A stretch of 64,000 bases of DNA from Simonsiella sp051414845 (GTDB lineage Bacteria > Pseudomonadota > Gammaproteobacteria > Burkholderiales > Neisseriaceae): the NCBI GenBank assembly GCA_051414845.1, contig CP183313.1:1116001-1180000 (forward strand), in the 5' to 3' direction. Shown piece by piece: positions 50,403 through 60,323 of the stretch (the stretch's first letter is position 1; the number at the start of each line of letters is the position of its first letter). The notes under the pieces are model-generated. The model was not told the origin of the DNA, did no database searches, and was given only the letters and a program-made list of their open reading frames with translations. The position numbers and the translations under genes are program-made.

Positions 50403-52678
50403 TTTCGCATGAATTAGAACGCATTTTGCAGCAAATGTATGAATTTGCACGCTCGGAAAACCATGAATTAGTGGGTTTAGAGCATTTATTGTTTGCCGTG
50501 ATTGATGGCTCAGCACAAGTGCGTGAAGCATTGCGTTACTGCGGCGCAGAAGTATCTGCATTATCAGCACAACTAGCTGAAAGCATTGAAGAAAACACGC
50601 CAAAATATCGCCCTGAAAGTTATGGCGAACCGCAGCCAACGATTGGTTTTCAACGCATTATTCAACGCGCCGTTATTCATACGCAACATTCATCGCAACA
50701 AGAAGTGTTGCCAGCCGATATTTTGATTGCAATTTTGGACGAAGGCGACAGCCCTGCGGCGTATTTCTTGGAATTGCAAAACGTGAGCCGCTATGAATTG
50801 TTGCGCTATTTTTCGCATGGCGGCGACGCGGGGCAGCCTGAAAATTTCGCATCCAACAACAAAGAAGAAGACGACAACAATCTCGCGCCCAATCCGCTGC
50901 AAGCCTATACCGTAAACTTAAACGAAGAAGTACGCGCAGGGCGAATTGATCCACTCATTGGGCGCAAAACAGAAATGGAACGCTTGCTACAAGTATTGTG
51001 TCGCCGTCGCAAAAACAATCCGCTGCTCGTTGGCGAAGCAGGTGTGGGCAAAACCGCGCTTGCCGAAGGTTTGGCATATCTCATTGAAAATAAACAAGTA
51101 CCCGAAGCCTTGGCGCAATCTACCGTGTTCGCGCTGGATTTGGGCGCGCTGTTGGCGGGCGCAAAATACCGTGGCGACTTTGAGGCGCGTGTTAAAGCCG
51201 TGTTAAAAGAGTTGGCAAAAATTGAACACGCCGTGTTATTTATTGATGAAATTCATGCCATTATCGGCGCAGGCAGCACACAGGGCAACAATATGGATGC
51301 CAGCAATTTGCTCAAACCCGCGCTTGCCAAAGGGCAATTGCGCTGCATTGGCGCGACGACTTATGAAGAATTTCGCACCATTTTCAGCAAAGACCACGCG
51401 CTTAGCCGTCGTTTCCAAAAAATTGACATTGTTGAGCCATCTATTGCCGAAACCGTGCAAATTTTGCAAGGTTTGCAGCCTATGTTTGAAGCGCACCACC
51501 AAGTCAAATACAGCGAAGACGCGTTTCAGGCAGCCGCTGAATTATCCGCCAAATACATCAACGAGCGTTTCTTGCCCGACAAAGCCATTGATATTATTGA
51601 CGAAGCAGGCGCGGCGCAACGCATTATGCTGCCTGAAAACCGCGTGGACACGATTGACAAATCGCAGATTGAACGCGTGGTCGCCAAAATCGCCCGCATT
51701 CCCGAAAAAACCGTGTCGCACGACGACAAACACGTTTTGCAACACCTTGCGCGCGATTTGAAAAACATGGTATTCGGGCAAGATAACGCCATTGACGCGC
51801 TGGTTGCCGCCGTCAAAATGTCGCGTTCTGGCTTGGGGCAGCCTGAAAAACCGATTGGCAGTTTCCTGTTTAGCGGACCAACAGGCGTGGGCAAAACCGA
51901 AGTCGCTAAACAGCTCGCCTACGCGCTGGGCGTACCGCTGCAACGCTTTGATATGTCAGAATATATGGAGCCACACGCCGTATCGCGTTTAATTGGCGCG
52001 CCACCAGGCTACGTCGGCTACGACCAAGGCGGTTTGCTCACCGAAGCCGTGAACAAACAACCGCATTGCGTCTTGCTGCTGGACGAAATTGAAAAAGCGC
52101 ACCGCGACATTTACAACGTTTTGTTGCAAGTCATGGACAACGGCAAACTCACTGACAACACAGGGCGCAGCGCGGATTTTCGCAACGTCATTCTCATCAT
52201 GACCACTAACGCAGGCGCAGAAGCCTTAAGTCGCCCATCGTTTGGCTTTACTAGCAAACGCGAACGTGGCGATGAAATGGTGGACATCAAAAAGCAATTT
52301 ACACCCGAGTTCCGCAACCGCCTCGACGCGATTATTCCGTTTGCACCGCTTACGCCCACCATCATTGAGCGCGTGGTGGACAAATTCCTATTGCAACTGG
52401 AAGCCCAACTGCGCGACCGCAAAGTGGATGCCACCTTCGGCGACAAATTGCGCGCACACTTAGCGCAAAAAGGCTTTGACCCACAAATGGGCGCACGCCC
52501 GATGCATCGTCTCATCCAAGAAGAAATCCGCAAAGCCCTTGCCGATGAACTCTTGTTCGGGCAACTGGTGGACGGCGGCGACGTGTTTATAGACTGGGAC
52601 GACACGGCAAAAGAAACCATTTTGCGGTTCAACAAAAACAAACAAGCCAATAAAGAAAACGCAGCAGAGAGCGTTTAA
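50399..52678 (+). CDS. clpA: ATP-dependent Clp protease ATP-binding subunit ClpA
   Basis: A 759-residue AAA+ unfoldase. The N-terminal Clp_N domain (MISHELERILQQMYEFARSEN start) is followed by two ATPase modules with Walker A motifs GEAGVGKTAL and GPTGVGKTEV, Walker B LFIDEIHAI and LLLDEIEKAH, and an IGL-like loop region for ClpP docking near the second module. It unfolds substrates for ClpP; clpP is not in this window. The start at 50399 overlaps clpS. Length is typical. Confidence 0.96.
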   Translation: MISHELERILQQMYEFARSENHELVGLEHLLFAVIDGSAQVREALRYCGAEVSALSAQLAESIEENTPKYRPESYGEPQPTIGFQRIIQRAVIHTQHSSQQEVLPADILIAILDEGDSPAAYFLELQNVSRYELLRYFSHGGDAGQPENFASNNKEEDDNNLAPNPLQAYTVNLNEEVRAGRIDPLIGRKTEMERLLQVLCRRRKNNPLLVGEAGVGKTALAEGLAYLIENKQVPEALAQSTVFALDLGALLAGAKYRGDFEARVKAVLKELAKIEHAVLFIDEIHAIIGAGSTQGNNMDASNLLKPALAKGQLRCIGATTYEEFRTIFSKDHALSRRFQKIDIVEPSIAETVQILQGLQPMFEAHHQVKYSEDAFQAAAELSAKYINERFLPDKAIDIIDEAGAAQRIMLPENRVDTIDKSQIERVVAKIARIPEKTVSHDDKHVLQHLARDLKNMVFGQDNAIDALVAAVKMSRSGLGQPEKPIGSFLFSGPTGVGKTEVAKQLAYALGVPLQRFDMSEYMEPHAVSRLIGAPPGYVGYDQGGLLTEAVNKQPHCVLLLDEIEKAHRDIYNVLLQVMDNGKLTDNTGRSADFRNVILIMTTNAGAEALSRPSFGFTSKRERGDEMVDIKKQFTPEFRNRLDAIIPFAPLTPTIIERVVDKFLLQLEAQLRDRKVDATFGDKLRAHLAQKGFDPQMGARPMHRLIQEEIRKALADELLFGQLVDGGDVFIDWDDTAKETILRFNKNKQANKENAAESV

Positions 52679-52783
52679 TTTTTTAGGCAGCCTGAAAGCT
52701 TTGCCACACATAAAGTGGCATTTTCAGGCTGCCTGAAAATATTTCAAATTCATCCTACATCATCGCACTTTTAGAGACAGATT

Positions 52784-54088
52784 ATGGAAGACTTATTCGA
52801 AACCGCACCCAGCCCACCTTTAGCAGAGCGTTTGCGCCCGCAGACTTTGGATGATGTGGTTGGGCAACAGCATTTGATTGGCGCGGGCAAACCTTTGCGC
52901 ACGGCTTTGGAAAGTAGTGTGCCACATTCTATGTTGCTCTGGGGTAGCCCCGGTATTGGTAAAACAACTTTGGCACGAATTTTAGCGCAGGGATTCAATG
53001 CCCAATTTTTGCCGATTTCTGCTGTGTTTTCAGGAGTGAAAGACATACGCGAAGCGATTGTGAAAGCAGAAATCGCGCTGCAACGCGGACAACGCACGAT
53101 TTTATTTGTGGACGAAGTACACCGTTTCAACAAGTCGCAGCAAGACGCGTTTTTGCCGCATGTGGAAAGTGGTTTACTCACGTTCATTGGCGCGACCACG
53201 GAAAATCCATCGTTTGAAGTCAATCCTGCTTTATTAAGCCGCGCGCAGGTTTATGTGTTAAAACCTTTAACTGCACAAGAATTGCAGCAGCTTGCTGATA
53301 AAGTTTTCAGGCTGCCTGAATATGTGGATTTTGTGTTGCAAGATGAGGCGCGTGCGTTGGTGATTAACGCTGCTGATGGTGATGCGCGACGGTTTTTGAA
53401 TATTTTGGAACAGCTACTAAATGCCGCCCAAGCGCAGCAAGTTTACGCCATCAGTAGCGAATTTACGGCAAAATCTTTGGGCGAACAGTTGCGTCGTTTT
53501 GATAAAGGCGGCGAACAGTTTTACAACCAAATTTCGGCGTTACACAAATCGGTACGCGGTTCGCACCCAAATGCGGCTTTATATTGGTTTTGCCGAATGC
53601 TGGACGGCGGCGTGGATGCGCGTTACTTGGCACGGCGCATTGTGCGCATGGCTTGGGAAGATATTGGTTTAGCTGACCCGCGTGCTTTGCAAATTGCCAA
53701 CGATGCGGCGGCAACGTTTGAGCGTTTGGGTTCACCCGAGGGCGAATTGGCATTGGCGCAGGCGGTGTTGTATTTGGCGAGTGCGGCAAAATCCAATGCA
53801 GGCTATGTGGCGTACAACCAAATGCGCGCGTTTGTCAAAGAGCATGGCAGCGATGAAGTGCCTGTGCATTTGTGCAACGCACCGACCAAGTTGATGAAGG
53901 AATTGGGCTACGGGCGCGATTATCGTTATGCGCACGATGAGCCAAATGCGTATGCGGCGGGCGAAACGTATATGCCAGAAGGTTTGGATGAGCCTGATTT
54001 TTACCAGCCAACGCCGCGCGGTTTGGAAGCGAAAATTGGCGAAAAATTGGCTTGGTTGAAGAGTTTGGATGAGACGGTAAAAGAGTAA
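52784..54088 (+). CDS. rarA: Replication-associated recombination protein A
   Basis: A 434-residue AAA+ protein (RarA/MgsA, related to eukaryotic WRNIP1). Motifs: LAERLRPQTLDDVVGQQHL, Walker A GSPGIGKTTL, Walker B FVDEVHRFNKSQQDAFLPHVE, sensor IGATTENPSFEVN, arginine finger region LSRAQVY. The C-terminal MgsA-type tetramerisation region holds KSVRGSHPNAALYW. It acts at stalled forks. It follows clpA by 105 bases with a DUS hairpin between. Confidence 0.94.
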   Translation: MEDLFETAPSPPLAERLRPQTLDDVVGQQHLIGAGKPLRTALESSVPHSMLLWGSPGIGKTTLARILAQGFNAQFLPISAVFSGVKDIREAIVKAEIALQRGQRTILFVDEVHRFNKSQQDAFLPHVESGLLTFIGATTENPSFEVNPALLSRAQVYVLKPLTAQELQQLADKVFRLPEYVDFVLQDEARALVINAADGDARRFLNILEQLLNAAQAQQVYAISSEFTAKSLGEQLRRFDKGGEQFYNQISALHKSVRGSHPNAALYWFCRMLDGGVDARYLARRIVRMAWEDIGLADPRALQIANDAAATFERLGSPEGELALAQAVLYLASAAKSNAGYVAYNQMRAFVKEHGSDEVPVHLCNAPTKLMKELGYGRDYRYAHDEPNAYAAGETYMPEGLDEPDFYQPTPRGLEAKIGEKLAWLKSLDETVKE

Positions 54089-54124
54089 TTTCAGGCTGCC
54101 TGAAAGCTTGATGAACTCAATCGT

Positions 54125-54337
54125 AGGTCGGATACTTGTATCCGACTTTTTCACAACAAAAATAAATCGTTGCGCCATAAAAAAGTCGGATTTGAGAATC
54201 CGACCTATGTTTTCATCTTGGCTTGTAAACCCGCAAAATAGCGAATATTCAAGAAAATGTTGGGTCAAGACCTAACCTACAAACTTTTCCAAAAATAAAT
54301 TGTTATGGCATTAAAAAAATCGGATTCGAGAATCCGA
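54125..54337. repeat. Cluster of GTCGGATTC-type palindromes
   Basis: Three small palindromes in 210 bases: GTCGGATAC-TT-GTATCCGAC (54127-54146), GTCGGATT-TGAG-AATCCGAC (54185-54204) and TCGGATT-CGAG-AATCCGA (54320-54337). The first two together form a larger fold-back (54125-54207). A related TTGGGTC/GACCTAA unit lies near 54260. This is the gap between rarA and the nitroreductase gene. Confidence 0.65.
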
Positions 54338-54384
54338 CCTACATTTTCAGGCAGCCTTAAAGTTTCAGGCTGCCTGAAAAGTAT

Positions 54385-55128
54385 TTAACGTTTCGCAAAG
54401 CCTTGTTTTTGCATAAACGCGAGCAAATCAGGACGCACTTCGGTACACAAATTATTGCGGATTTGCTCGCCCCAGCTCAAATCTAAGTTGCTGCGATTTT
54501 TGTAATATTCTCTAACGATTTCATCGTATTGTGCTAAATCTTCATCGCTGGCTACCTGAAATTTGTTTTCCGACATCACCACGTTCACAGGCAAACGCGG
54601 ACGTTGCCCTGGCTCTTGATTCGGATAACCCAGACACATACCAAACATCGGCACAACGCCATAAGGTGTGTTCAAAATTTCTGCCACTTGGTTCAAATCG
54701 TTGCGCAAGCTGCCGATGTACACGCCACCTAAGCCAAGCGATTCGGCAGTAATCATCAAATTTTGCGCGAAAATGCCTGCATCGACCGCGCCCACGAGCA
54801 AGACTTCCGTCCAATCAATTTGCGCATCAGGCGCGAAATGTAAATGGCGTGTTGCATCAATGCAATAGACCAAAAATTCAGCACAATTTTCTACATAATG
54901 ATGTCCGATTTTACCTTGATACGCGTTGGCACAAATTTCGCGGATTTTGGCGCGTTTTGCTTTGTCGGCAACACGGATCACGCTGATGTTTTGCAAAAAG
55001 CTGGATGTGGACGCCATTTGCGCAGCTTGAATCAGCGTGTTCAACAATTCTGGGCTAATCGCTTCATCGGTAAATTTGCGGATGGAACGGTGCGCAAGAG
55101 CGGTCTGCAAAGTTGGTTGGCTATTCAT
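54385..55128 (-). CDS. NADPH nitroreductase, NfsA-like
   Basis: A 247-residue FMN flavoprotein of the nitroreductase family. HRSIRKFTDEAI at the N-terminus binds FMN phosphate, MASTSSFLQN the flavin, and GLGGVYIGSLRND the second FMN site; the C-terminal YYKNRSNLDLSWGEQI is typical of the NfsA/FRP group. It reduces nitroaromatics, quinones or flavins with NADPH. The start MNSQPTLQTALAHRSIRKF has an AAGGAAACC site upstream. Confidence 0.88.
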   Translation of the reverse strand: MNSQPTLQTALAHRSIRKFTDEAISPELLNTLIQAAQMASTSSFLQNISVIRVADKAKRAKIREICANAYQGKIGHHYVENCAEFLVYCIDATRHLHFAPDAQIDWTEVLLVGAVDAGIFAQNLMITAESLGLGGVYIGSLRNDLNQVAEILNTPYGVVPMFGMCLGYPNQEPGQRPRLPVNVVMSENKFQVASDEDLAQYDEIVREYYKNRSNLDLSWGEQIRNNLCTEVRPDLLAFMQKQGFAKR

Positions 55129-55145
55129 AATGGTTTCCTTTTTGA

Positions 55146-55343
55146 TTATTGTGGATTGCTGGCTACGGGGGCGCTGGTGATTTTTTGTTGCGCGGATTTT
55201 TGTTTAGCGATTTTTTCGGCTTTGCGTTTCTGCGCCGCCGCTTGCATTTTGGCGCGTTGCTCATCGCTGGGCAAACTTGCCCATACGCCGCCAATCAAGA
55301 TTGCCAAAGCGGCGATGTAGAAATAGACTTTGTTCATGTTCAT
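55146..55343 (-). CDS. Small single-pass membrane protein
   Basis: A 65-residue protein with one N-terminal hydrophobic segment (VYFYIAALAILIGGVWASL, about 6-24) and a basic Ala/Lys/Gln-rich tail (KMQAAAQKRKAEKIAKQKSAQQ) probably helical. It may start at M3 instead of M1. It ends 17 bases before the nitroreductase gene on the same strand and may share its transcript. Function unknown. Confidence 0.55.
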   Translation of the reverse strand: MNMNKVYFYIAALAILIGGVWASLPSDEQRAKMQAAAQKRKAEKIAKQKSAQQKITSAPVASNPQ

Positions 55344-55440
55344 GGCGAACTCGCTTTTATTGGATTTTTAGGCTGCCTGAAATATCTGCGTGGGCAATGA
55401 GTGCCACCCTACTCTACTTTGATTTTCAGGCAGCCTGAAA

Positions 55441-56508
55441 TTATCTTTGCTCTTGCTTACGAATCAAGTACACCGCCAACAATGCAAAAGCGGCGGTCGG
55501 CAATACGGCGGAGAAAAAGGCGGGAACGCCGTACAATTGCGTGGTAAAACCGAACAATCTGCCTGCAAAGAAAAACAGCAAGCCTAAACAAATCCCGCCA
55601 AAAAGTTTCAAACCCATATTACTGTGCCGCCCTGAAATCGGCGTGAATGCGAGCGCAACCAGCGCCATCACCATCGTTGCAATCGGGTAAACCAATTTAT
55701 TCCACCATGCGACGTTGTACATTTGCGTTTGCTGGTTGTTGTTTTTCAGGTAGCCTATGTATTGCGTGAGCGCGGTGAACGACATTTGCTCGGGTTTGAC
55801 CAGCAATACATTCAAAAGCTGTTTATTGACAGGCGTTTGCCATTCCCATTGCGCCATTTTTTGGATATTCACGCGACTATCAGACAATTGACTACTGCGT
55901 ACATTTTCTAAAATCCATTTACCATCGGAAACTTTTGCCTTATCGGCAGCTATGGCTTCAACTAATTGAAATTCATCGTTATAACGCCAAATTTTAATGT
56001 CAATCAATGTGTTATCAGGCAACATAGAAGCGACATTGACCATTGCTTGCGGCTGTTTCATCCATACGCCATCGGCAGCGGCAGAAACTTCGCCATTGCG
56101 CGCAACAGCTTTGAGCGTATCGGCTCGGCGGCTCATATCAGGCGCAAGCCATTCGCCTAATAAAATGGTGACCACAGCGAAAATCGCGCTAAATTTCAAG
56201 ACAAGGCCGACAATTTGAGCGGTACTTAAACCGCTGGTTTTCACAACTACCCATTCGCTGCTTGAGGACAATTGACTCAGCGCAATTAGTCCACCGATGA
56301 GCGTTGCCAGTGGCATGAGTTGATAAGCGCGGGCGGGCATTTGCATGGTAATGTATTGCACCGCTGTCCAGATGGTATAAGTGCCTTTGCCGATATTGCC
56401 CACTTCGCTGAGAAAATCGATGAAGCTATACAATGCCAAAATGGAGATTAAGGCATAACACGACATGATGGCTAAACGGCTGATTAAATAACGAGTCAGC
56501 AAATTCAT
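55441..56508 (-). CDS. lptG: LPS export permease LptG
   Basis: A 355-residue inner-membrane subunit of the LptB2FG transporter that extracts lipooligosaccharide. N-terminal membrane segments (MNLLTRYLISRLAIMSCYALISILAL) are followed by a periplasmic domain (about 110-260) with MKQPQAMVNVASMLPDNTL, and C-terminal membrane segments. LptF is absent from this side of the gene, so the usual lptF-lptG pairing is broken in this window. The start at 56508 is preferred to the ATG five codons earlier. Confidence 0.9.
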   Translation of the reverse strand: MNLLTRYLISRLAIMSCYALISILALYSFIDFLSEVGNIGKGTYTIWTAVQYITMQMPARAYQLMPLATLIGGLIALSQLSSSSEWVVVKTSGLSTAQIVGLVLKFSAIFAVVTILLGEWLAPDMSRRADTLKAVARNGEVSAAADGVWMKQPQAMVNVASMLPDNTLIDIKIWRYNDEFQLVEAIAADKAKVSDGKWILENVRSSQLSDSRVNIQKMAQWEWQTPVNKQLLNVLLVKPEQMSFTALTQYIGYLKNNNQQTQMYNVAWWNKLVYPIATMVMALVALAFTPISGRHSNMGLKLFGGICLGLLFFFAGRLFGFTTQLYGVPAFFSAVLPTAAFALLAVYLIRKQEQR

Positions 56509-56549
56509 AAAGTTCAATCTCAAACAATGCGTTCAGGCTGCCTGAAAAA

Positions 56550-57413
56550 TTAATGCGCGCCTTTTTTAAAGAGTTTCATCAAAGGTAAAACGATAATGCA
56601 TGCCAACGAACCAATGGCAAAACCCAATACCAATGTTGCCAACATTTCGGTAATGCTGCTGCCCCATTGGATGTGGTGCAACGCGTCTACGTTGTGCATA
56701 AAAATGCCGCCACCCACCAAGAACATCGCCAGTGTACCCACCACACTCAAGCCACGCATAAACCAAGGCATAAAATTAATAATGCCACGACCAATCACTT
56801 TTTTACCTGCTTCAGGCTGTTCCATTAAATGCAAGCCAAAGTCGTCGGCTTTTACAATCGCTGCAACCAAGCCATATACCGCAATCGTGATACCAATACC
56901 AATCGCGCTTAAAACCAAAACGCGCGTTAATACGCTGGCGTCTACGGGAATCGTGCCCAGCGCAATGATGATGATTTCTGCCGACAAAATAAAATCGGTG
57001 CGAATGGCACCTTTGATTTTGTCGCTTTCGCTGTTCACATCATCGGGAATGGCTTCAACGTGTTCCGCTTCATTGCGGTGCAACAATTTGTGCAACAGTT
57101 TTTCCCCCCCTTCAAAACACAAAAACGCGCCCCCGAGCATGAGCAGCGGCGTAATCAATTTGGGCGCAAATACCGACAATAGCAATGCTACCGGAATCAA
57201 AATAACCTTATTAATCAACGAGCCTTTTGCCACAGCCCACACAATCGGCAATTCGCGGTCGGCTTTCACGCCTGTCACTTGATTGGCATTCAACGCCAAA
57301 TCGTCGCCCACCACACCAGCGGTTTTCTTGGCAGCCATTTTGGTCATCAACGCTACATCATCCAACACCGAAGCGATGTCATCTAATAAGGTAAAAAGTG
57401 AGGCAAAAGCCAT
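56550..57413 (-). CDS. DUF808 (YedI-like) membrane protein
   Basis: A 287-residue membrane protein of the DUF808 family, recognised by its start (MAFASLFTLLDDIASVLDDVALMTKMAAKKTAGVVGDDLALNA, in part) and by the stretch KLITPLLMLGGAFLCFEGGEK. About seven hydrophobic segments. Function unknown in the family. It lies 41 bases upstream of lptG on the same strand and may be co-transcribed with it. Confidence 0.85.
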   Translation of the reverse strand: MAFASLFTLLDDIASVLDDVALMTKMAAKKTAGVVGDDLALNANQVTGVKADRELPIVWAVAKGSLINKVILIPVALLLSVFAPKLITPLLMLGGAFLCFEGGEKLLHKLLHRNEAEHVEAIPDDVNSESDKIKGAIRTDFILSAEIIIIALGTIPVDASVLTRVLVLSAIGIGITIAVYGLVAAIVKADDFGLHLMEQPEAGKKVIGRGIINFMPWFMRGLSVVGTLAMFLVGGGIFMHNVDALHHIQWGSSITEMLATLVLGFAIGSLACIIVLPLMKLFKKGAH

Positions 57414-57517
57414 GTATGTATTCCTATCTATTTGTATATTGTTGAATTAAGGGCACGATTATAGCGGAAAAAGCGTGCTTGTGCTTTTCAGGCAGCCTGA
57501 AAGCGCAAACAATCGGT

Positions 57518-59824
57518 TTATAAAACCAAACGCGCTTCGACCATGCTGCTGTCATCAGGATGTTGATTCAAGACAAAACCCAGTTTCAACGCCAATTTTT
57601 GCATAGGATGATTGTCTGCCAAAATCTCGGCGCGCATATACTTAAACCCTTGCTCGCGCGCACGTGCAATCAATCGTTCCATCAAAAAGCGACCAATGCC
57701 CTGCCCTTGCAAACTTGGCGCGGTGCTGATGCCAAATTCACAACTGATTAAATTAGGGTCGGCAGTATAATTTGCCGTCGCCAATACTTCATTATTTTTA
57801 TCGTGCACAATCAAAGCATAATCACGCTGATAATCGGGGTGCGACAAACGCGCCAATAAAGTCACAGGCGGCGTATCGAAACGCGACAAAAAGCGCATAT
57901 AACGCGATTGTGCGTCCATTTGTTCGATGTGTTGCTGCAACAGACTAGCATCTTCTGGGCGCACAGGACGAACATAAGCCAAACGCCCATCTTTCAAATG
58001 CAAGACTTCTTCGGTGGTTGGCAAAGGTGGGAAAACGTTTTGCGCCATTTGATCGGGTTCTTGCAGGCTAAACTTGAGGACTTGCCCCGTCATCACACCA
58101 TTATCCCAAGCCAATTCCAATTGCAAACTGGCAATTTCAGGCAGCCTATTTAAAATTTCTGCCGCATTAAGCAACCACTCATGCCAACCGTTTTCAGTTA
58201 AACCCAGCATTTGACAGCTATTGGCCACCATTTCAGGCGTAAACGGCGGCAACAAATTCAAACTGGCTTGCTCATTAATCAAGCTCGCAACTTGCCCCAA
58301 AGTTGGGCGTTGCTGCCAATTCAAATACAATTGTGGTGCTGCTTTTTTGCGCCCCATGCGCTCTAAACGCAAGGCTTCAAACAAACGATTACTGGCATTT
58401 TTACTGGCAGGAACAGCCACCATCGGCAACACTGGACGCAAATATTGGTGCAAAGTCTCCGCCGCCCCGCTGGCATAGCGGTAGTCATGAAACGCTGATA
58501 ATTCTTGGCGTTGTTGCTGATAATGTCGATACAAATTTAAATTTGCCAAAGCCTGCAACGCATGGTCTGGTTGCTTGAAATGCAAATTTTTGTTTTCATT
58601 GAAAAACTGTCGAATTTCAGACGTATCCGCACTACCTAGCCACACCAGCAAAATTGGTTTGCGTGCTTTGCCTTGCATTTGCGCCACCATTTGCGCGGTG
58701 CGCCGATTATCTGCATTATTGCGCCCTGTGCAAATCAACATGACCGCGTCAGTATATTCATCAGTCAAACTACATTCCAAGGCTGCCTGAAACAAACCTG
58801 GTGCTGCATCAGCAGGCAAATAAAACGGATTTAAATTATCCGTTTTATAAGGCAATATGCGTTGCAAAGCACGTTGTGTTGAAACACTTGGTTGCGATGC
58901 TTCAATACCTTCTTGTGCCATTGCTTTAAAAGTCAATGCACCAATTTGTCGCGTATTACTTACAATCAACAATCGATTACCACGTGCTGTTAAACGGGTA
59001 TGAATCAATTTAGCGGCGGTAAAAAACTCAGTTAGCGTACGCGCCACCAAAACATGTTGCCGCTCCAATGCCTGTAAAAACAGCTGCTCTTCATCACTAT
59101 CGACTAAAGTGCTCAACACCACCACAGGTTTGCGTCGCGCCGCAGCCGCCAAAGCACTCAACAAATGGCGTGGGTTATCCAATTCACTGACGTGCACCAA
59201 CAGCGAAGTTGTCTCCGATTCATTTGCAATATAATCAATCAGTTGCCCTGTACTGACTGAATAATCCGTCTGCGGATTCAACGGCAAAAAACGACTAAAA
59301 GAAATCCCACGTTCGCGCGCGTAATTATCCATGCAATCGGCAACGCTCTCGCCATGTCCAATATATGCCGAAGCCGTATGTTGTGGCGACAAAAACACGC
59401 CCTCTACGCCATGTACAGGCAAAGCAAACAGCAACACATCTGCCTTCATCGCCACTTCCGCCGCCCGCTCTAATTGGCGACGCACACTGCTGGGGGCAGG
59501 GTCAAGCTCGTTAATAATCACAATTTGGCGCACACCCACTTTTACCGCCTCGCGCACCACGCTCACAACCTTATCCGCCGCCACAATCACAATCGCCGTA
59601 TCCAACGCAAACTCTTGTGCCGCCGCCGTCAAACTCTCATAAGCCTTTACGCTGCCCACTGCCTTATGCTTAGGATTAATCGGCACCAATTTCGCCGCAA
59701 TATTGCCCGTTTGCAATTGTGAAAACACGCTCCGTCCAGCAGTGCCGTAACGGTCAGAAGCACCAACAACCGCCAAATGGTGCGGATAAAATAACTGATG
59801 TAACGCAGCATGTTTCATATTCAA
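57518..59824 (-). CDS. Pat-like GNAT protein with CoA-ligase-type domains
   Basis: A 768-residue protein. The N-terminus is an acyl-CoA-ligase-type CoA-binding domain (LAVVGASDRYGTAGRSVFSQL), followed by succinyl-CoA ligase-like domains (NRLLIVSNTRQIGALTF). Residues about 470-600 are a short region where ATP-grasp is expected. The C-terminal GNAT acetyltransferase (about 615-768) has the acetyl-CoA loop QGQGIGRFL. Pat/YfiQ lysine acetyltransferases have this layout but are near 880 residues, so this one looks to have a reduced ATP-grasp part. It may acetylate metabolic enzymes; this is inferred. Confidence 0.85.
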   Translation of the reverse strand: MNMKHAALHQLFYPHHLAVVGASDRYGTAGRSVFSQLQTGNIAAKLVPINPKHKAVGSVKAYESLTAAAQEFALDTAIVIVAADKVVSVVREAVKVGVRQIVIINELDPAPSSVRRQLERAAEVAMKADVLLFALPVHGVEGVFLSPQHTASAYIGHGESVADCMDNYARERGISFSRFLPLNPQTDYSVSTGQLIDYIANESETTSLLVHVSELDNPRHLLSALAAAARRKPVVVLSTLVDSDEEQLFLQALERQHVLVARTLTEFFTAAKLIHTRLTARGNRLLIVSNTRQIGALTFKAMAQEGIEASQPSVSTQRALQRILPYKTDNLNPFYLPADAAPGLFQAALECSLTDEYTDAVMLICTGRNNADNRRTAQMVAQMQGKARKPILLVWLGSADTSEIRQFFNENKNLHFKQPDHALQALANLNLYRHYQQQRQELSAFHDYRYASGAAETLHQYLRPVLPMVAVPASKNASNRLFEALRLERMGRKKAAPQLYLNWQQRPTLGQVASLINEQASLNLLPPFTPEMVANSCQMLGLTENGWHEWLLNAAEILNRLPEIASLQLELAWDNGVMTGQVLKFSLQEPDQMAQNVFPPLPTTEEVLHLKDGRLAYVRPVRPEDASLLQQHIEQMDAQSRYMRFLSRFDTPPVTLLARLSHPDYQRDYALIVHDKNNEVLATANYTADPNLISCEFGISTAPSLQGQGIGRFLMERLIARAREQGFKYMRAEILADNHPMQKLALKLGFVLNQHPDDSSMVEARLVL

Positions 59825-59862
59825 CTCACTTATCTTTTTAATGCTTCAGGCAACCTGAAACC

Positions 59863-60312
59863 CTATTCGTCCCAATCGAAACGCAAAACCTTCATTACCG
59901 TATCCATCGCAAAACCGCGATAGAGCAAAAAGCGAATCTGTTTCTGCTTTTCCTGTGGCGTTTGCGCAGGCTGCTTAAATTTTTTCTGCAACACATCACG
60001 CGCGTGCGCCAACTCATCTTCCGCGTCGGGCAAAAATTCTGCCGCCGTTTCACGGTCAATCCCCTTCGCCGCCAAAGCCTGTTGCAAACGAAAACGCCCA
60101 TGTTTGCTGCTTTTGCTGTGGACAAATGCTTCGGCAAACCGCGTATCCGATTGCCAATTGCGCTCAGCCAACTCATCCAACAATTCGTCTAATTCATCCA
60201 CATTTTCTTCGGCATAAGGCAGCAATTTCTTGCGCAATTCCGTCCGACTGTATTCGCGTCGCGACAACAAATCCAAAGCTCGCGTGCGTAAAGATTTTTC
60301 CTGTTTCATCAT
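59863..60312 (-). CDS. recX: Recombination regulator RecX
   Basis: A 149-residue RecX with its helical repeats: LRTRALDLLSRREYSRTELRKKL, WQSDTRFAEAFVHSK, RFRLQQALAAKGI and a C-terminal RFLLYRGFAMDTVMKVL. It binds RecA filaments and limits their activity. In Neisseria it affects pilin variation and DNA repair; that role here is inferred. recA is not adjacent. It is followed 11 bases upstream by gph. Confidence 0.93.
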   Translation of the reverse strand: MMKQEKSLRTRALDLLSRREYSRTELRKKLLPYAEENVDELDELLDELAERNWQSDTRFAEAFVHSKSSKHGRFRLQQALAAKGIDRETAAEFLPDAEDELAHARDVLQKKFKQPAQTPQEKQKQIRFLLYRGFAMDTVMKVLRFDWDE

Positions 60313-60323
60313 TTCAGGCGGCC

